Assembly (NCBI GenBank): GCA_041639705.1
Contig: JBEQBT010000008.1
Span: 1-31,452 of the forward strand
From: JARDZI01 sp041639705
GTDB lineage: Bacteria; Bacillota; Clostridia; Clostridiales; Caloramatoraceae
DNA: 31,452 bases
Reading direction: 5' to 3'
Shown here: positions 8,430 to 16,929 of the stretch, piece after piece
Layout of the letters: each line of letters begins with the position of its first letter
Position numbering within the stretch: the stretch's first letter is position 1
The notes under the pieces: generated by a model
Database searches by the model: none
Told to the model about the DNA's origin: nothing
The model's input: only the letters and a program-made list of their open reading frames with translations
Program-made: the position numbers and the translations under genes

Positions 8430-9167
8430 TTGAAGCAGTGGGGTTTTTATTTTGATCAGACAAGATGTGTAAACTGCAAGGCATGCATACTTGCCTGCAA
8501 GGCATGGAATGAAGATAAGCGGGGTGATGCTTCTATTAATCCTGAACTTACCTGGATATCCACGGGAAGATATGGAGAACCAGCTGAATATGAGAATTTG
8601 CCAGGGAGCACCGGGGAAATTAACTTTGCTGACTATAAAAAATATCATATGAAGGAAAACTGGAGAAGAGTATATACTACGGAATATGGTGATAAACCAC
8701 CTGCTGTGGATGTTTTAAACCTGAGTATTTCTTGTAATCACTGTGAAGATCCAGCATGTATTAAAGCATGTCCTATGAATTATATATATAAGGAAGCTGA
8801 ATATGGGATTGTGTTGATAGATAAGAGTAGGGTATGCATTTCATGTCAGCGGTGTAGACAAGCCTGTCCATGGGATAGTCCTCAATACTATGACAGTGAC
8901 ATTAGCAGGTATACACAAAATGATCCTGCCAGGCCAAGAATGACAAAGTGTGATCTTTGTATAGACAGAATACGTGAGGGTTTAAAACCAGCCTGTGTGG
9001 CATCGTGTCCCATGCGTGCCCTTGATGCAGGGCCTATTGATGAATTAAAACAAAAATATCCGGATTGGACAGATAAGGTTGAAAACTTCCCTGATGACAG
9101 TATACTCGGACTTGAGATTAATACAAAGCCAAATATTATATTCAAAAAAAAGATTAGAAGAGTTTAA
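8430..9167 (+). CDS. DmsB-like ferredoxin subunit with four [4Fe-4S] sites
   Basis: A 245-residue electron-transfer subunit pairing with the preceding molybdoenzyme. It carries sixteen cysteines arranged for four cubane clusters: C13/C16/C19/C23; C102/C105/C110/C114; C136/C139/C142/C146; C174/C177/C189/C193. This is the standard DmsB arrangement. Start is TTG at 8430 after AGGTGA; the first residues MKQWGFYFDQTRCVNC fit the family N-terminus well. No DmsC-type membrane anchor gene follows, so electrons must arrive from a soluble donor or a partner encoded elsewhere. The GltD-like flavoprotein two genes downstream is a candidate donor by position only. Confidence 0.92.
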   Translation: MKQWGFYFDQTRCVNCKACILACKAWNEDKRGDASINPELTWISTGRYGEPAEYENLPGSTGEINFADYKKYHMKENWRRVYTTEYGDKPPAVDVLNLSISCNHCEDPACIKACPMNYIYKEAEYGIVLIDKSRVCISCQRCRQACPWDSPQYYDSDISRYTQNDPARPRMTKCDLCIDRIREGLKPACVASCPMRALDAGPIDELKQKYPDWTDKVENFPDDSILGLEINTKPNIIFKKKIRRV

Positions 9168-9204
9168 GGAGCATACTAGGAAGTTTAATGAGGAGGCTGT
9201 CATA

Positions 9205-9957
9205 ATGAATATTAATGAAATAAGTAATACTGGTTTTACGACTTTAATGCATTCTGCAAAAAATGGACATAAAGAAATAGTAGAGAAGCTTATCCATAAA
9301 GGTTTAGATGTTAATTCAAAAAATCATAATGGTGATACCTCCTTGATTTTAGCTGCACAAAATGGACATGTAGAGATAGTAGAGAGCCTTATTATTAATG
9401 GGGCTGATGTAAATGAAGGAAATAATGACTGCAATACCCCTTTGATATTTGTGTCACAGGGAGAAGGCTCAGTTGAAATAGCCAGGCTGCTTATAGCCGG
9501 GGGCGCTAATGTGAATGCAAGGAATAAAATAGGCGAAACAGCACTGCATAAGGCAGCATATTTCGGATTAAGGGATATTGCAGAGCTTCTTATTTCAAAT
9601 GGCGCTGAAGTGAATAGGGAAAATATTGACGGGGACAGTCCGCTGCACAAGGTAACATACTACGGTTGGAGTGATATAGCAGAGCTGCTTATTTTATCCG
9701 GTGCTGAATTGAATTGGGAAAATAGTAATGGGGATACACCATTGCATATGGCAATTGGCAATGGCTTTAAGGATGTTGCCGAACTGCTTGTTTCAAAAAA
9801 TGCTGATATCAAGGTTAAAAATAATGAAGGTTTTACACCTTTGGATAATTTATCAAAGTGGGTTAAGAAAGATATGACATTGACTAGTGCTTATATTATA
9901 GATTCAGCGAGAAAGTATAATGAATTTTTTAATGCTTTGGGAAATAAAACCAATTGA
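9205..9957 (+). CDS. Ankyrin-repeat protein
   Basis: A 250-residue protein made almost wholly of ankyrin repeats (about six to seven units of ~33 residues from residue 9 to ~225), each with the TxLHxAA...G..DIAELLI..GA.VN pattern, e.g. GETALHKAAYFGLRDIAELL. A third unit has a slightly irregular insert (SQGEGSVEIARLL). Ankyrin repeats bind other proteins, so a scaffold or assembly partner is likely. The ATG at 9205 follows GAGGAGG; the frame continues upstream to 9079 but that part overlaps the ferredoxin gene and has no ribosome site. No signal peptide or membrane helix is seen, so it is cytoplasmic. It lies 37 bases after the ferredoxin gene and probably shares its mRNA. Its partner is unknown. 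Confidence 0.85.
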   Translation: MNINEISNTGFTTLMHSAKNGHKEIVEKLIHKGLDVNSKNHNGDTSLILAAQNGHVEIVESLIINGADVNEGNNDCNTPLIFVSQGEGSVEIARLLIAGGANVNARNKIGETALHKAAYFGLRDIAELLISNGAEVNRENIDGDSPLHKVTYYGWSDIAELLILSGAELNWENSNGDTPLHMAIGNGFKDVAELLVSKNADIKVKNNEGFTPLDNLSKWVKKDMTLTSAYIIDSARKYNEFFNALGNKTN

Positions 9958-9978
9958 TAAAAAGTTTGTATGCTAATC

Positions 9979-9998
9979 ATATTGGGAGCTTCCAATAT
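9979..9998. promoter_or_regulatory. 20-bp near-perfect palindrome before the GltD-like gene
   Basis: ATATTGGGAGCTTCCAATAT is symmetric apart from one G/T pair and lies 56 bases before the ATG at 10055. As RNA it forms a short hairpin with an AGCT loop; as DNA it could be an operator. No T-run follows, so termination after the ankyrin gene is uncertain. Confidence 0.35.
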
Positions 9999-10054
9999 TC
10001 AAACAACTGCCTAAAAAGAAACAGGGAAATTTATTAACCGGAGGTAGCAATGTA

Positions 10055-11485
10055 ATGGCAAGTATTCAAGGATTTATTGATTTTAAACGTAAGGATTTTG
10101 ACTACAAAAGTGTAGAAGAACGGTTAAAAAATTTTGATGAATTTTTAATTATTCAAAACGATGTTGAGATAAAAAAACAGGCAGCCAGATGCATGGGCTG
10201 CAGTACACCCTATTGTCATGCACTTGGTTGCCCCATATTTAATCTCATACCCGAATGGAATGATTTTATTTTTAGGAATAATTTAAAAGGCGCATATGAA
10301 AGATTGACTTTGATAAATAAATTTCCGGAGATTACAGGCAGAGTTTGTCCTGCACTTTGTGAAACTTCCTGCTCCCTTTCAATAAATTTATCACCTGTAA
10401 CAATAAAGCAGATTGAACTATATATAATCGAAAAAGCCTTTGAACAGGGGTTTGTAAAACCAAATTCACCTGAGTGTGAAAAGAACAAAAGTGTGGCAGT
10501 AATCGGTTCTGGGCCTTCAGGGCTTGCAGCTGCACAGGAACTTCGAGGTATGGGCTATTATGTAACAGTTTATGAACAATCAGAGGCAGTAGGGGGACTG
10601 TTAAGATATGGTATTCCTAATTTTAAACTTCCAAAATGGATTATAGACCGCAGGATAGAATTAATGGGAAAAGGAGGCATTGAGTTTAAGACCAATATTT
10701 TGGCAGGGGAGGATATAACGGCAGATTACATTAAGGATAAGTTTGATGCTGTACTTCTATGCATGGGCTCGGGTATACCCCGTGACTTGCAGATTGAAGG
10801 CCGCAATTCAGAGGGGATTTACTTTGCCCTGGAGTATTTAGGACAGCCTAATAAATTTATTTTCGAAAATAAAATTGAAAAGGGTGTAATAGATGCAAAG
10901 GGGAAAAATGTATTAGTTATTGGCGGTGGTGATACGGGATCCGATTGTATAGGAACTGCAAACAGGCAGGGAGCTAAAAAAGTTACCCAGATAGAAATAA
11001 TGCCAAAACCAAGGGTTTGGACAGAAAGCTATAATCCGAACTGGCCCAATTATCCAAGTATTCTCAGGACCTCAAGCTCACATAAGGAAGGATGTATTCG
11101 CGATTTCGGAGTAAGTACAAAGTCCTTTATTTCTAAAAATGGCCATGTCACAGGTGCTAATTGTGTACGGGTAGAATGGACTAAGGATTCAAATAACAAT
11201 TTTGTTATGCATGAAATCAAAGGGAGCGATTTTGTAATAGAAGCCGATCTTGTATTATTGTCTATGGGATTTATGCATGTTAAACATTCAAAATTTCTAT
11301 CACAAATTGGAATTGACTATGATGCACGTGGTAACATCTATACTGATGCAAATTATGCAACTAATATAAATGGAGTATTTGCAGCAGGTGATGCTAAAAC
11401 GGGAGCTTCCCTGGTGGTACGTGCAATTTATCATGGAATGCAGGCTGCAAAAAATATAGATAAATTTCTATCAAATAAAAAATAA
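10055..11485 (+). CDS. GltD-like FAD/NADPH Fe-S oxidoreductase (glutamate synthase small-subunit family)
   Basis: A 476-residue flavoprotein like the glutamate synthase beta subunit, which passes electrons from NAD(P)H through FAD and Fe-S clusters to a partner enzyme. N-terminal cysteines C46, C49, C54, C59 and C98, C102, C106 (ARCMGCSTPYC, VCPALCETSC) fit the two Fe-S sites. An FAD dinucleotide fold is at about 147-156 (VAVIGSGPSG), an NAD(P)H fold at about 286-297 (VLVIGGGDTGSD), and the FAD closing motif GVFAAGDAKTG near the end. No large GltB subunit is adjacent. The family also serves as a general electron-input module, so it may feed the molybdoenzyme upstream. The start uses ATGTAATG: an ATG-TAA dipeptide-free start-stop precedes and overlaps the true ATG. 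Confidence 0.9.
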   Translation: MASIQGFIDFKRKDFDYKSVEERLKNFDEFLIIQNDVEIKKQAARCMGCSTPYCHALGCPIFNLIPEWNDFIFRNNLKGAYERLTLINKFPEITGRVCPALCETSCSLSINLSPVTIKQIELYIIEKAFEQGFVKPNSPECEKNKSVAVIGSGPSGLAAAQELRGMGYYVTVYEQSEAVGGLLRYGIPNFKLPKWIIDRRIELMGKGGIEFKTNILAGEDITADYIKDKFDAVLLCMGSGIPRDLQIEGRNSEGIYFALEYLGQPNKFIFENKIEKGVIDAKGKNVLVIGGGDTGSDCIGTANRQGAKKVTQIEIMPKPRVWTESYNPNWPNYPSILRTSSSHKEGCIRDFGVSTKSFISKNGHVTGANCVRVEWTKDSNNNFVMHEIKGSDFVIEADLVLLSMGFMHVKHSKFLSQIGIDYDARGNIYTDANYATNINGVFAAGDAKTGASLVVRAIYHGMQAAKNIDKFLSNKK

Positions 11486-11543
11486 TAAGTTTTTATAATT
11501 ATTTACCTTTTAATAATACAATTTTTCCCGGTTTATAATCTAT

Positions 11544-11593
11544 ATATTTAGCATAAATAATTTTACATTTAAAAAATCATTTATGCTAAATAT
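11544..11593. repeat. Inverted repeat, 15-bp arms, likely terminator of the GltD-like gene
   Basis: Perfect arms ATATTTAGCATAAAT (11544-11558) and ATTTATGCTAAATAT (11579-11593) with a 20-base AT-rich loop, starting 58 bases after the GltD-like stop. The stem is AT-rich and is followed by TTTCATT, so it could act as a weak terminator or a protein-binding palindrome. Confidence 0.5.
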
Positions 11594-11605
11594 TTTCATT
11601 GATTC

Positions 11606-11652
11606 ATATAACGCAATAAATACCCTTGTGTAAAATCTTTATTGCGTTATAT
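11606..11652. repeat. Second inverted repeat, 15-bp arms
   Basis: Perfect arms ATATAACGCAATAAA (11606-11620) and TTTATTGCGTTATAT (11638-11652) with a 17-base loop, only 12 bases after the previous inverted repeat and of nearly the same size. The sequence differs, so it is not a copy. The pair may be two terminators in series. Confidence 0.5.
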
Positions 11653-11724
11653 ATACCTAAGTTAGCAGCATTTTCAGAGGGTGTTATCAATTAAATTTTT
11701 GCTTGCAAACTAGAAATTAGTGAC

Positions 11725-11771
11725 AATGAAAGTAATAAAAAAGATGTAAAGCCATTGAATATACTTTCATT
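11725..11771. repeat. Third inverted repeat upstream of the nucleoside hydrolase
   Basis: AATGAAAGTA (11725-11734) and TACTTTCATT (11762-11771) form 10-bp perfect arms 58 bases before the nucleoside hydrolase start. It may be an operator or a leader hairpin. No clear sigma-A promoter was found in 11653-11828, and nothing else is visible in this 343-base intergenic stretch. Confidence 0.35.
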
Positions 11772-11828
11772 TTGAAATTAATTGAGTTAAAATAGGTAAG
11801 CAATAGTGTTATAGGGGGAAAAACTTGT

Positions 11829-12773
11829 ATGATAAAAGTTCTTATAGATGCTGATACAGGAATTGATGATTCCATTGCAATTTTATATGCTTTAAAGAAT
11901 CCGGAAATAAGGGTAATGGGGATATGCACAGGGTATGGCAATACTACTACAGAACAGGCAGCTGAAAACAGTCTAAGATTGATTCAGCTAGTACAGCCTG
12001 GCTATGAGGTTCCGGTAGTGATTGGTACCTGTAACCCGCTTAAAAGAAGCTGGGATGGGCCAGTTTGCCATATACATGGAGATAATGGAATTGGTAATGC
12101 TGAAATTCCAGCGAGCAAACAAGTTACCTTAGAGGAGAACTTTAGGGATTTTATATACAGGATTGCCGAGGAGAGCAATGGGGAACTTGTGATAGTAACT
12201 CTGGGAAGACTGACAAACTTAGCTTTAGCACTTAAAAAGCACCCTGATCTTCCTCAGAAGGTAAAAAAGCTTGTTATGATGGGTGGAACTGTATATGCAC
12301 CTGGGAATATCACTCCCTGTGCAGAAGCAAATGTTTATGGGGATCCGGAAGCTGCAGATATGGTATTCCTTTCAGGTTTTGATATAACTATGGTAGGCTT
12401 AGATGTTACTATGAAAACCTGGTTGACCATGGACCATATTGTGAAATTGAAAGGCAAATGCTCGAAAGAAAATCGTGAGATTGTGAAATATCTACATACA
12501 GCATTAAAATTTTATATGGATTTTTATAGACTACAAGATGGGTATATTGATAAATGTCCAATGCATGATCCACTGGCTGTTTTAGTTGCTCTGCACCCTG
12601 AGTTGGTTAAAACACAAAGAATGAAAGCAAGGGTAGAATGCGGTGGAGATTACAGTTGCGGTAAGATTGTTACAGATTTAGATATGCATTCACTTGATAC
12701 TAATTTGATAGATATTTGCCTTGAAGTTGATAGTGCAAGGGCAGTAGATGAACTTTTGTCTGTATTTTGCTAA
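11829..12773 (+). CDS. Nucleoside hydrolase (inosine-uridine preferring family)
   Basis: A 314-residue enzyme that splits ribonucleosides into base and ribose in the cytoplasm for salvage. The calcium-binding N-terminal motif DADTGIDD is at residues 7-14 (D7, D9, D13, D14). TVYAPGNITPCAEANVYGDPEAA contains the conserved substrate-binding N...E.N..DPEAA pattern, and MHDPLAVL supplies H246/D247, equivalent to the catalytic His/Asp pair of the family. Length matches the family (about 310). The ATG at 11829 is preceded by GGGGG ten bases away. It stands alone between hairpins; base or nucleoside specificity cannot be read from the sequence. Confidence 0.92.
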   Translation: MIKVLIDADTGIDDSIAILYALKNPEIRVMGICTGYGNTTTEQAAENSLRLIQLVQPGYEVPVVIGTCNPLKRSWDGPVCHIHGDNGIGNAEIPASKQVTLEENFRDFIYRIAEESNGELVIVTLGRLTNLALALKKHPDLPQKVKKLVMMGGTVYAPGNITPCAEANVYGDPEAADMVFLSGFDITMVGLDVTMKTWLTMDHIVKLKGKCSKENREIVKYLHTALKFYMDFYRLQDGYIDKCPMHDPLAVLVALHPELVKTQRMKARVECGGDYSCGKIVTDLDMHSLDTNLIDICLEVDSARAVDELLSVFC

Positions 12774-12854
12774 AGCTGTTGGCAGTAGCTTTCATATTAA
12801 TGTCAAAATGAGTAGTTTATAATAATATTTATTTCTTTCTATATTTAAAAAAAC

Positions 12855-12889
12855 TTCAGGCATGGAGCCTCAAAATCTCTATGCCTGAA
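12855..12889 (+). terminator. Terminator after the nucleoside hydrolase gene
   Basis: TTCAGGCAT (12855-12863) pairs with ATGCCTGAA (12881-12889), with an inner GAG/CTC extension; it is followed by ATTTTCT. The remaining stretch 12890-13082 up to the mannosidase gene is AT-rich, and I saw no convincing promoter in it. Confidence 0.75.
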
Positions 12890-13082
12890 ATTTTCTATGT
12901 ATTCCCTTGGATTAATGTTTATGAATTAGTAAAAAAGGTTACGAATAGATTTAGGGTTGAGTTTTTTAAATTATTAAAATATAAGTAATTATTAAGTATA
13001 GAGGAATTTTAAAGCTTTTATTGAATATTTCATTATAATATGAGGTTTGATGTTATTAAACTATCTAAATGGGGTGATACAT

Positions 13083-16000
13083 TTGGTGATATTTGAAATC
13101 GAAAGAATTGAAAGAATTGTAAAGGACCTTGAAAAAGCGATATATTCTGACTCTGAAATAATTAAAAGCTACAGAGTATGTGAAGGAAGCTTCCATGGAG
13201 GAGAAACATTAGGATTGGATGACAGCACCTGGGGTGAATACAGGACTGGAGACATGTGGGGAGGATATGATAAGCATCAGTGGTTTAGAGGGGACATTGT
13301 TATACCTGAAAGATTTAATGGCAAGAATATTGTATTTAAAATCATAACAGGTCATGAAGGGGAGTGGGATGCACTTAACCCTCAGTTTTTGTTTTATTTA
13401 GATGGAAAGATGATTCAAGGCCTTGACGTAAATCATCGGGAAGTAGTCATTTCCGAGTGCGGAGAACCAGGAAGAAAGTATTCCATAGCCCTGCTTGCAT
13501 ACAGTGGGCTTAATGAGCAAAAAACAATACTCACAACAGAGCTTTGCGTTTTGGATAGGGTGATTGAGGATGTTTACTACAATATAAATGTGCCTCTTTT
13601 AACTGCAAAACTATTGGGCAATGATAATGACAATAGAATATATATTTTAAATAAGCTAGGCACAGCTGTTGATATGATTGATTTAAGGAAGGTTTATTCT
13701 GAGGACTTTTACAAATCTATAAAGGCTGCAAATGAATATTTAGTAAATGAGTTTTATACAAAGGTTAATTATGATTACCCTGTAGTAACTGCCATAGGGC
13801 ATACTCATATTGATATAGCTTGGCTTTGGACTATTAGCCAGACCAAGGAAAAGGCTGTAAGAAGCTTTTCAACTGTTATAAATCTAATGAAGCAATATCC
13901 AGAGTATAAGTTCATGTCCAGCCAGCCACAGCTTTATGAGTATATTAAGGAAAATGCACCAGAGCTTTATGAAGATATAAAAAATATGATAAAAGAAGGA
14001 CGCTGGGAAGCAGATGGAGGAATGTGGCTGGAAGCAGATTGCAATATATCCTCTGGTGAATCCTTAATAAGGCAGATATTGTTTGGAAATAGATTTTTTA
14101 TGAAGGAGTTTGGGGTAAAAAGCAAGACACTCTGGCTTCCCGATGTATTTGGTTATAGTGCAGCACTGCCTCAGATAATTAAGAAAAGTGGAATGGACTA
14201 CTTTATGACTACTAAAATAAGCTGGAGTCAGTTTAATTCTGTACCAAACGACACATTCATGTGGAAGGGGATAGATGGAACTGAGGTATTCACACATTTT
14301 GTAACCACCAGTGATTACAGTAAGAGTCATGGTGAAAACATCACTTTTTCTGATAAAAAGAATACCACCACCTATACAGGCATTATAAATCCAAATCAGG
14401 TAATGGGCACCTGGAAAAGATATCAGAACAAAGAAATGAATAGTGAAACTCTTATGCTATTTGGATATGGAGATGGGGGCGGTGGTCCTACAAAGGGAAT
14501 GCTTGAAAATGCTAAAAGGTTAAAGTATGGAATACCAGGATGTCCAAGACTTCAAATTGGATTTGAGGGGGATTACTTTGATAGGCTATTTGAAAGGGTA
14601 AAGGACTTAAGAGAGCTACCTAAGTGGGTTGGAGAACTCTATCTTGAATATCACAGGGGTACCTATACTTCAATGTCAAAGAATAAAAGATATAATAGAA
14701 AAAGTGAATTCCTGTATCAGGATGGAGAAATGCTATCAACTTTGAATATGCTGCTAGGAGAGGAATACCCTGAGGATGAACTGAAAAGTGGATGGAAAAC
14801 AATACTTCTAAATCAGTTCCATGATATTATTCCAGGTTCATCAATAAAAGAGGTTTATGAGGAATCACATGAGCAGTATGAGGGAATTATTAAAGAGGGA
14901 AAAAATATTGTTAAAAATACAATAAAAAGTATAGCTTCCAAAATAGACTTGAACAACAAATCAATTATTGTATTTAACACATTATCCTACGTGAGGTGTG
15001 ATATTGTTGAGGTTGATTTACCGGAAGGGACTGTAATCTCAGGACTTGAGGGTTCAGATGGAAAGACAGTGGAAGTTCAATTAGCCCTGGGTGGCAAAAC
15101 GCTTTTGTTCTTTGCAGAAAACGTTCCATCCAAAGGGTTTAAGACGTATAGAATAACAAATGTAAACACAGAAAATAAGGTCCCAATAGTTGATTTTAAC
15201 AGAAACTTTGAAAACAGATACTTTAAGGTTGCATTTGATGAAAACTTAAACATTGAATCCTTGTATGACAAGGAAAATGAAAGAGAGGTAATAAAAAAGA
15301 ACAATAGAGCCAACGTGCTTCAGGCATTTGAAGATAGACCAATGCAGTGGGAAAACTGGGACATTGACATATATTATAAGAGGAAGATGTGGGAGGTTAA
15401 TGATTTACAAAATGCTGAACTGGTTGAATGTGGTCCAGTAAGGTACTGTATAAAGGTTGAACGTAACTTCTGTGATTCAAAAATTGTACAATACATCTAT
15501 TTTTACAATAACATACCTAAAATAGACTTTAGAAACTGTATTGATTGGAAAGAGAAGAACATACTTCTTAAGGCTGCATTCCCTGTTGATATTAATTCAA
15601 GTAAAGCAGCATATGAAATTCAATATGGGAACCTGGAAAGGGAAACACACAACAATACAAGCTGGGATATTGCAAAGTTTGAGGTTTGTGCTCATAAGTG
15701 GGCTGACCTGTCAGAAGGTGGATATGGAGTAAGTTTATTAAATGACTGCAAGTACGGACATGATATTAAGGATGAGATAATGAGACTTACTTTAATTAAA
15801 TCAGGTACATATCCAAACCCTGATGCAGACCTTGGGTATCATGAGTTTACCTATTCAATCTATCCTCATAAAGGTGGCTGGAAGGAAGCAAATACACAAA
15901 TTTTTGCATATAACCTGAATGTACCTATGTATTCATTAATAGAGGAACCACATAAGGGTGCAATTAGCAATGATATGTCTCTTTTAAAATTAGATGTAGA

Positions 16001-16238
16001 CAACTGTATTGTAGAGGTTGTTAAAAAGGCTGAGGAGGGCAATGGAGTAATTATTAGACTTTATGAGTATAAAAATATGAGGGGAAAAGCAAACATAACC
16101 TTCGGCAGGGATATTGAGAATGCACATGAGTGTGATTTAATGGAAAGTATAATAAGCCCCTGTGAAAAGACTAGTAATAGTATTAGTTTTGAAATTATGC
16201 CATATGAAATAAAAACATTTTTGATTAATTTTCGCTAG
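13083..16238 (+). CDS. Alpha-mannosidase, glycoside hydrolase family 38
   Basis: A large cytoplasmic-type enzyme (about 1051 residues) that removes terminal alpha-mannose from oligosaccharides. The N-terminal domain precedes the catalytic barrel, where metal ligands lie in GHTHIDIAWLW (H240, H242, D244) and the nucleophile is D354 in WLPDVFGYSAALPQI. LNQFHDIIPGSSI near the end of the catalytic domain is also typical, and the C-terminal half has the beta-sandwich domains. The start is uncertain: TTG at 13083 has GGGGTGAT well placed and gives a family-like N-terminus (VIFEIERIERIV), while ATG at 13050 has only GAGG four bases away. No signal peptide. A very strong terminator follows 13 bases after the stop. 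No transporter for its substrate is adjacent. Confidence 0.93.
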   Translation: MVIFEIERIERIVKDLEKAIYSDSEIIKSYRVCEGSFHGGETLGLDDSTWGEYRTGDMWGGYDKHQWFRGDIVIPERFNGKNIVFKIITGHEGEWDALNPQFLFYLDGKMIQGLDVNHREVVISECGEPGRKYSIALLAYSGLNEQKTILTTELCVLDRVIEDVYYNINVPLLTAKLLGNDNDNRIYILNKLGTAVDMIDLRKVYSEDFYKSIKAANEYLVNEFYTKVNYDYPVVTAIGHTHIDIAWLWTISQTKEKAVRSFSTVINLMKQYPEYKFMSSQPQLYEYIKENAPELYEDIKNMIKEGRWEADGGMWLEADCNISSGESLIRQILFGNRFFMKEFGVKSKTLWLPDVFGYSAALPQIIKKSGMDYFMTTKISWSQFNSVPNDTFMWKGIDGTEVFTHFVTTSDYSKSHGENITFSDKKNTTTYTGIINPNQVMGTWKRYQNKEMNSETLMLFGYGDGGGGPTKGMLENAKRLKYGIPGCPRLQIGFEGDYFDRLFERVKDLRELPKWVGELYLEYHRGTYTSMSKNKRYNRKSEFLYQDGEMLSTLNMLLGEEYPEDELKSGWKTILLNQFHDIIPGSSIKEVYEESHEQYEGIIKEGKNIVKNTIKSIASKIDLNNKSIIVFNTLSYVRCDIVEVDLPEGTVISGLEGSDGKTVEVQLALGGKTLLFFAENVPSKGFKTYRITNVNTENKVPIVDFNRNFENRYFKVAFDENLNIESLYDKENEREVIKKNNRANVLQAFEDRPMQWENWDIDIYYKRKMWEVNDLQNAELVECGPVRYCIKVERNFCDSKIVQYIYFYNNIPKIDFRNCIDWKEKNILLKAAFPVDINSSKAAYEIQYGNLERETHNNTSWDIAKFEVCAHKWADLSEGGYGVSLLNDCKYGHDIKDEIMRLTLIKSGTYPNPDADLGYHEFTYSIYPHKGGWKEANTQIFAYNLNVPMYSLIEEPHKGAISNDMSLLKLDVDNCIVEVVKKAEEGNGVIIRLYEYKNMRGKANITFGRDIENAHECDLMESIISPCEKTSNSISFEIMPYEIKTFLINFR

Positions 16239-16251
16239 AAATGCAACTAAC

Positions 16252-16294
16252 AAAAGACCCTGTATTGAACATTCGGTTCAATACAGGGTCTTTT
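16252..16294 (+). terminator. Strong terminator of the mannosidase gene
   Basis: A perfect 19-bp stem (16252-16270 with 16276-16294) around a 5-base loop ATTCG, with four A at the base on one side and four T on the other. It can work in both directions. Confidence 0.9.
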
Positions 16295-16464
16295 AAATTC
16301 TTTAGCTGTAGTTCCTCACCTTCATGTGATTATTCAAAGGTCCCCCTGACGATAATTTCCTTGTTAAGTATCAATTATATAATTCATACTGAAGGGTTAT
16401 ATATATTAAATTTTATTCCTGCAATATATAGAATAAGTTTATAAGTTTATTAATAAATCACTTG

Positions 16465-16812
16465 ATGAATTGGATATACATGCTTTTAATAGGATTTCCA
16501 GTATTATTTATTAATATAAATATGGGTATCCCAGTCTACATGCTTTATTATTCCTCAATTATGGCTATTCTGGGAGTAACAATTTCTTTTGTAGATATAC
16601 CAATAGTATATATGCTCCAAAAATTGATACCTGATGAATACAGAGGGAGAGTGTTAAGTATAGGCATGAGTATGATTAAAATAATTCTCCCTATAGCTTT
16701 AATATTATCAGGAGCCTTGTTGAATATAGTACCATCATATATACTTCCGATAGCTGGAGGAATATTGTTATTGATTATTAATTTGATGCTTGTAAGAAAA
16801 AAGCATAAATAA
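16465..16812 (+). pseudogene. C-terminal fragment of an MFS efflux-type transporter
   Basis: The 116-residue frame encodes about four membrane segments and the MFS loop LIPDEYRGRVLSIGMS, which in macrolide/tetracycline-type efflux proteins lies in the C-terminal half (usual length ~400). The N-terminal two thirds are missing. There is no ribosome binding site at the TTG/ATG (16462/16465), and an in-frame stop sits at 16429. The 170 bases upstream do not contain the missing part in another frame as far as I can see. It is best read as a decayed gene left by a deletion. Confidence 0.7.
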
Positions 16813-16817
16813 AATTC

Positions 16818-16854
16818 CCAGGCTATGACAACATTTAAACCTGTTATAGTCTGG
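16818..16854 (+). terminator. Hairpin after the MFS fragment
   Basis: CCAGGCTATGACA (16818-16830) pairs with TGTTATAGTCTGG (16842-16854) through 13 pairs, two of them G-U in the plus-strand RNA. TAATTTTATTACTCTTTT follows. It probably terminates the transcript of the former transporter gene. Confidence 0.65.
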
Positions 16855-16888
16855 TAATTTTATTACTCTTTTATATTTTCAATTTAAA

Positions 16889-16925
16889 TGCCCCAAATCA
16901 AGATTTAATCACTTGGTTTGAGGCA
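16889..16925 (-). terminator. Imperfect hairpin, possible end of the minus-strand transcript
   Basis: TGCCCCAAATCAAG (16889-16902) pairs with CTTGGTTTGAGGCA (16912-16925) with one mismatch and one wobble. On the minus strand it would lie about 320 bases after the promoter at 17281-17253 and is followed there by TTTAAATT. The T-run is weak on both strands, so direction is uncertain. Confidence 0.4.
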
Positions 16926-16929
16926 ATTT

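Noticed and set aside
9079..9204. Longer N-terminus for the ankyrin protein
   Set aside because: It overlaps the ferredoxin gene, adds no ankyrin unit, and has no ribosome site, while GAGGAGG precedes the ATG at 9205.
9205..9957. Repeated ~99-base units considered as a DNA repeat array or CRISPR
   Set aside because: The units are the coding sequence of ankyrin repeats; they diverge at the DNA level and keep the reading frame.
16241..16444. 67-codon frame after the mannosidase
   Set aside because: It runs through the strong terminator stem and has no ribosome site or recognisable content.
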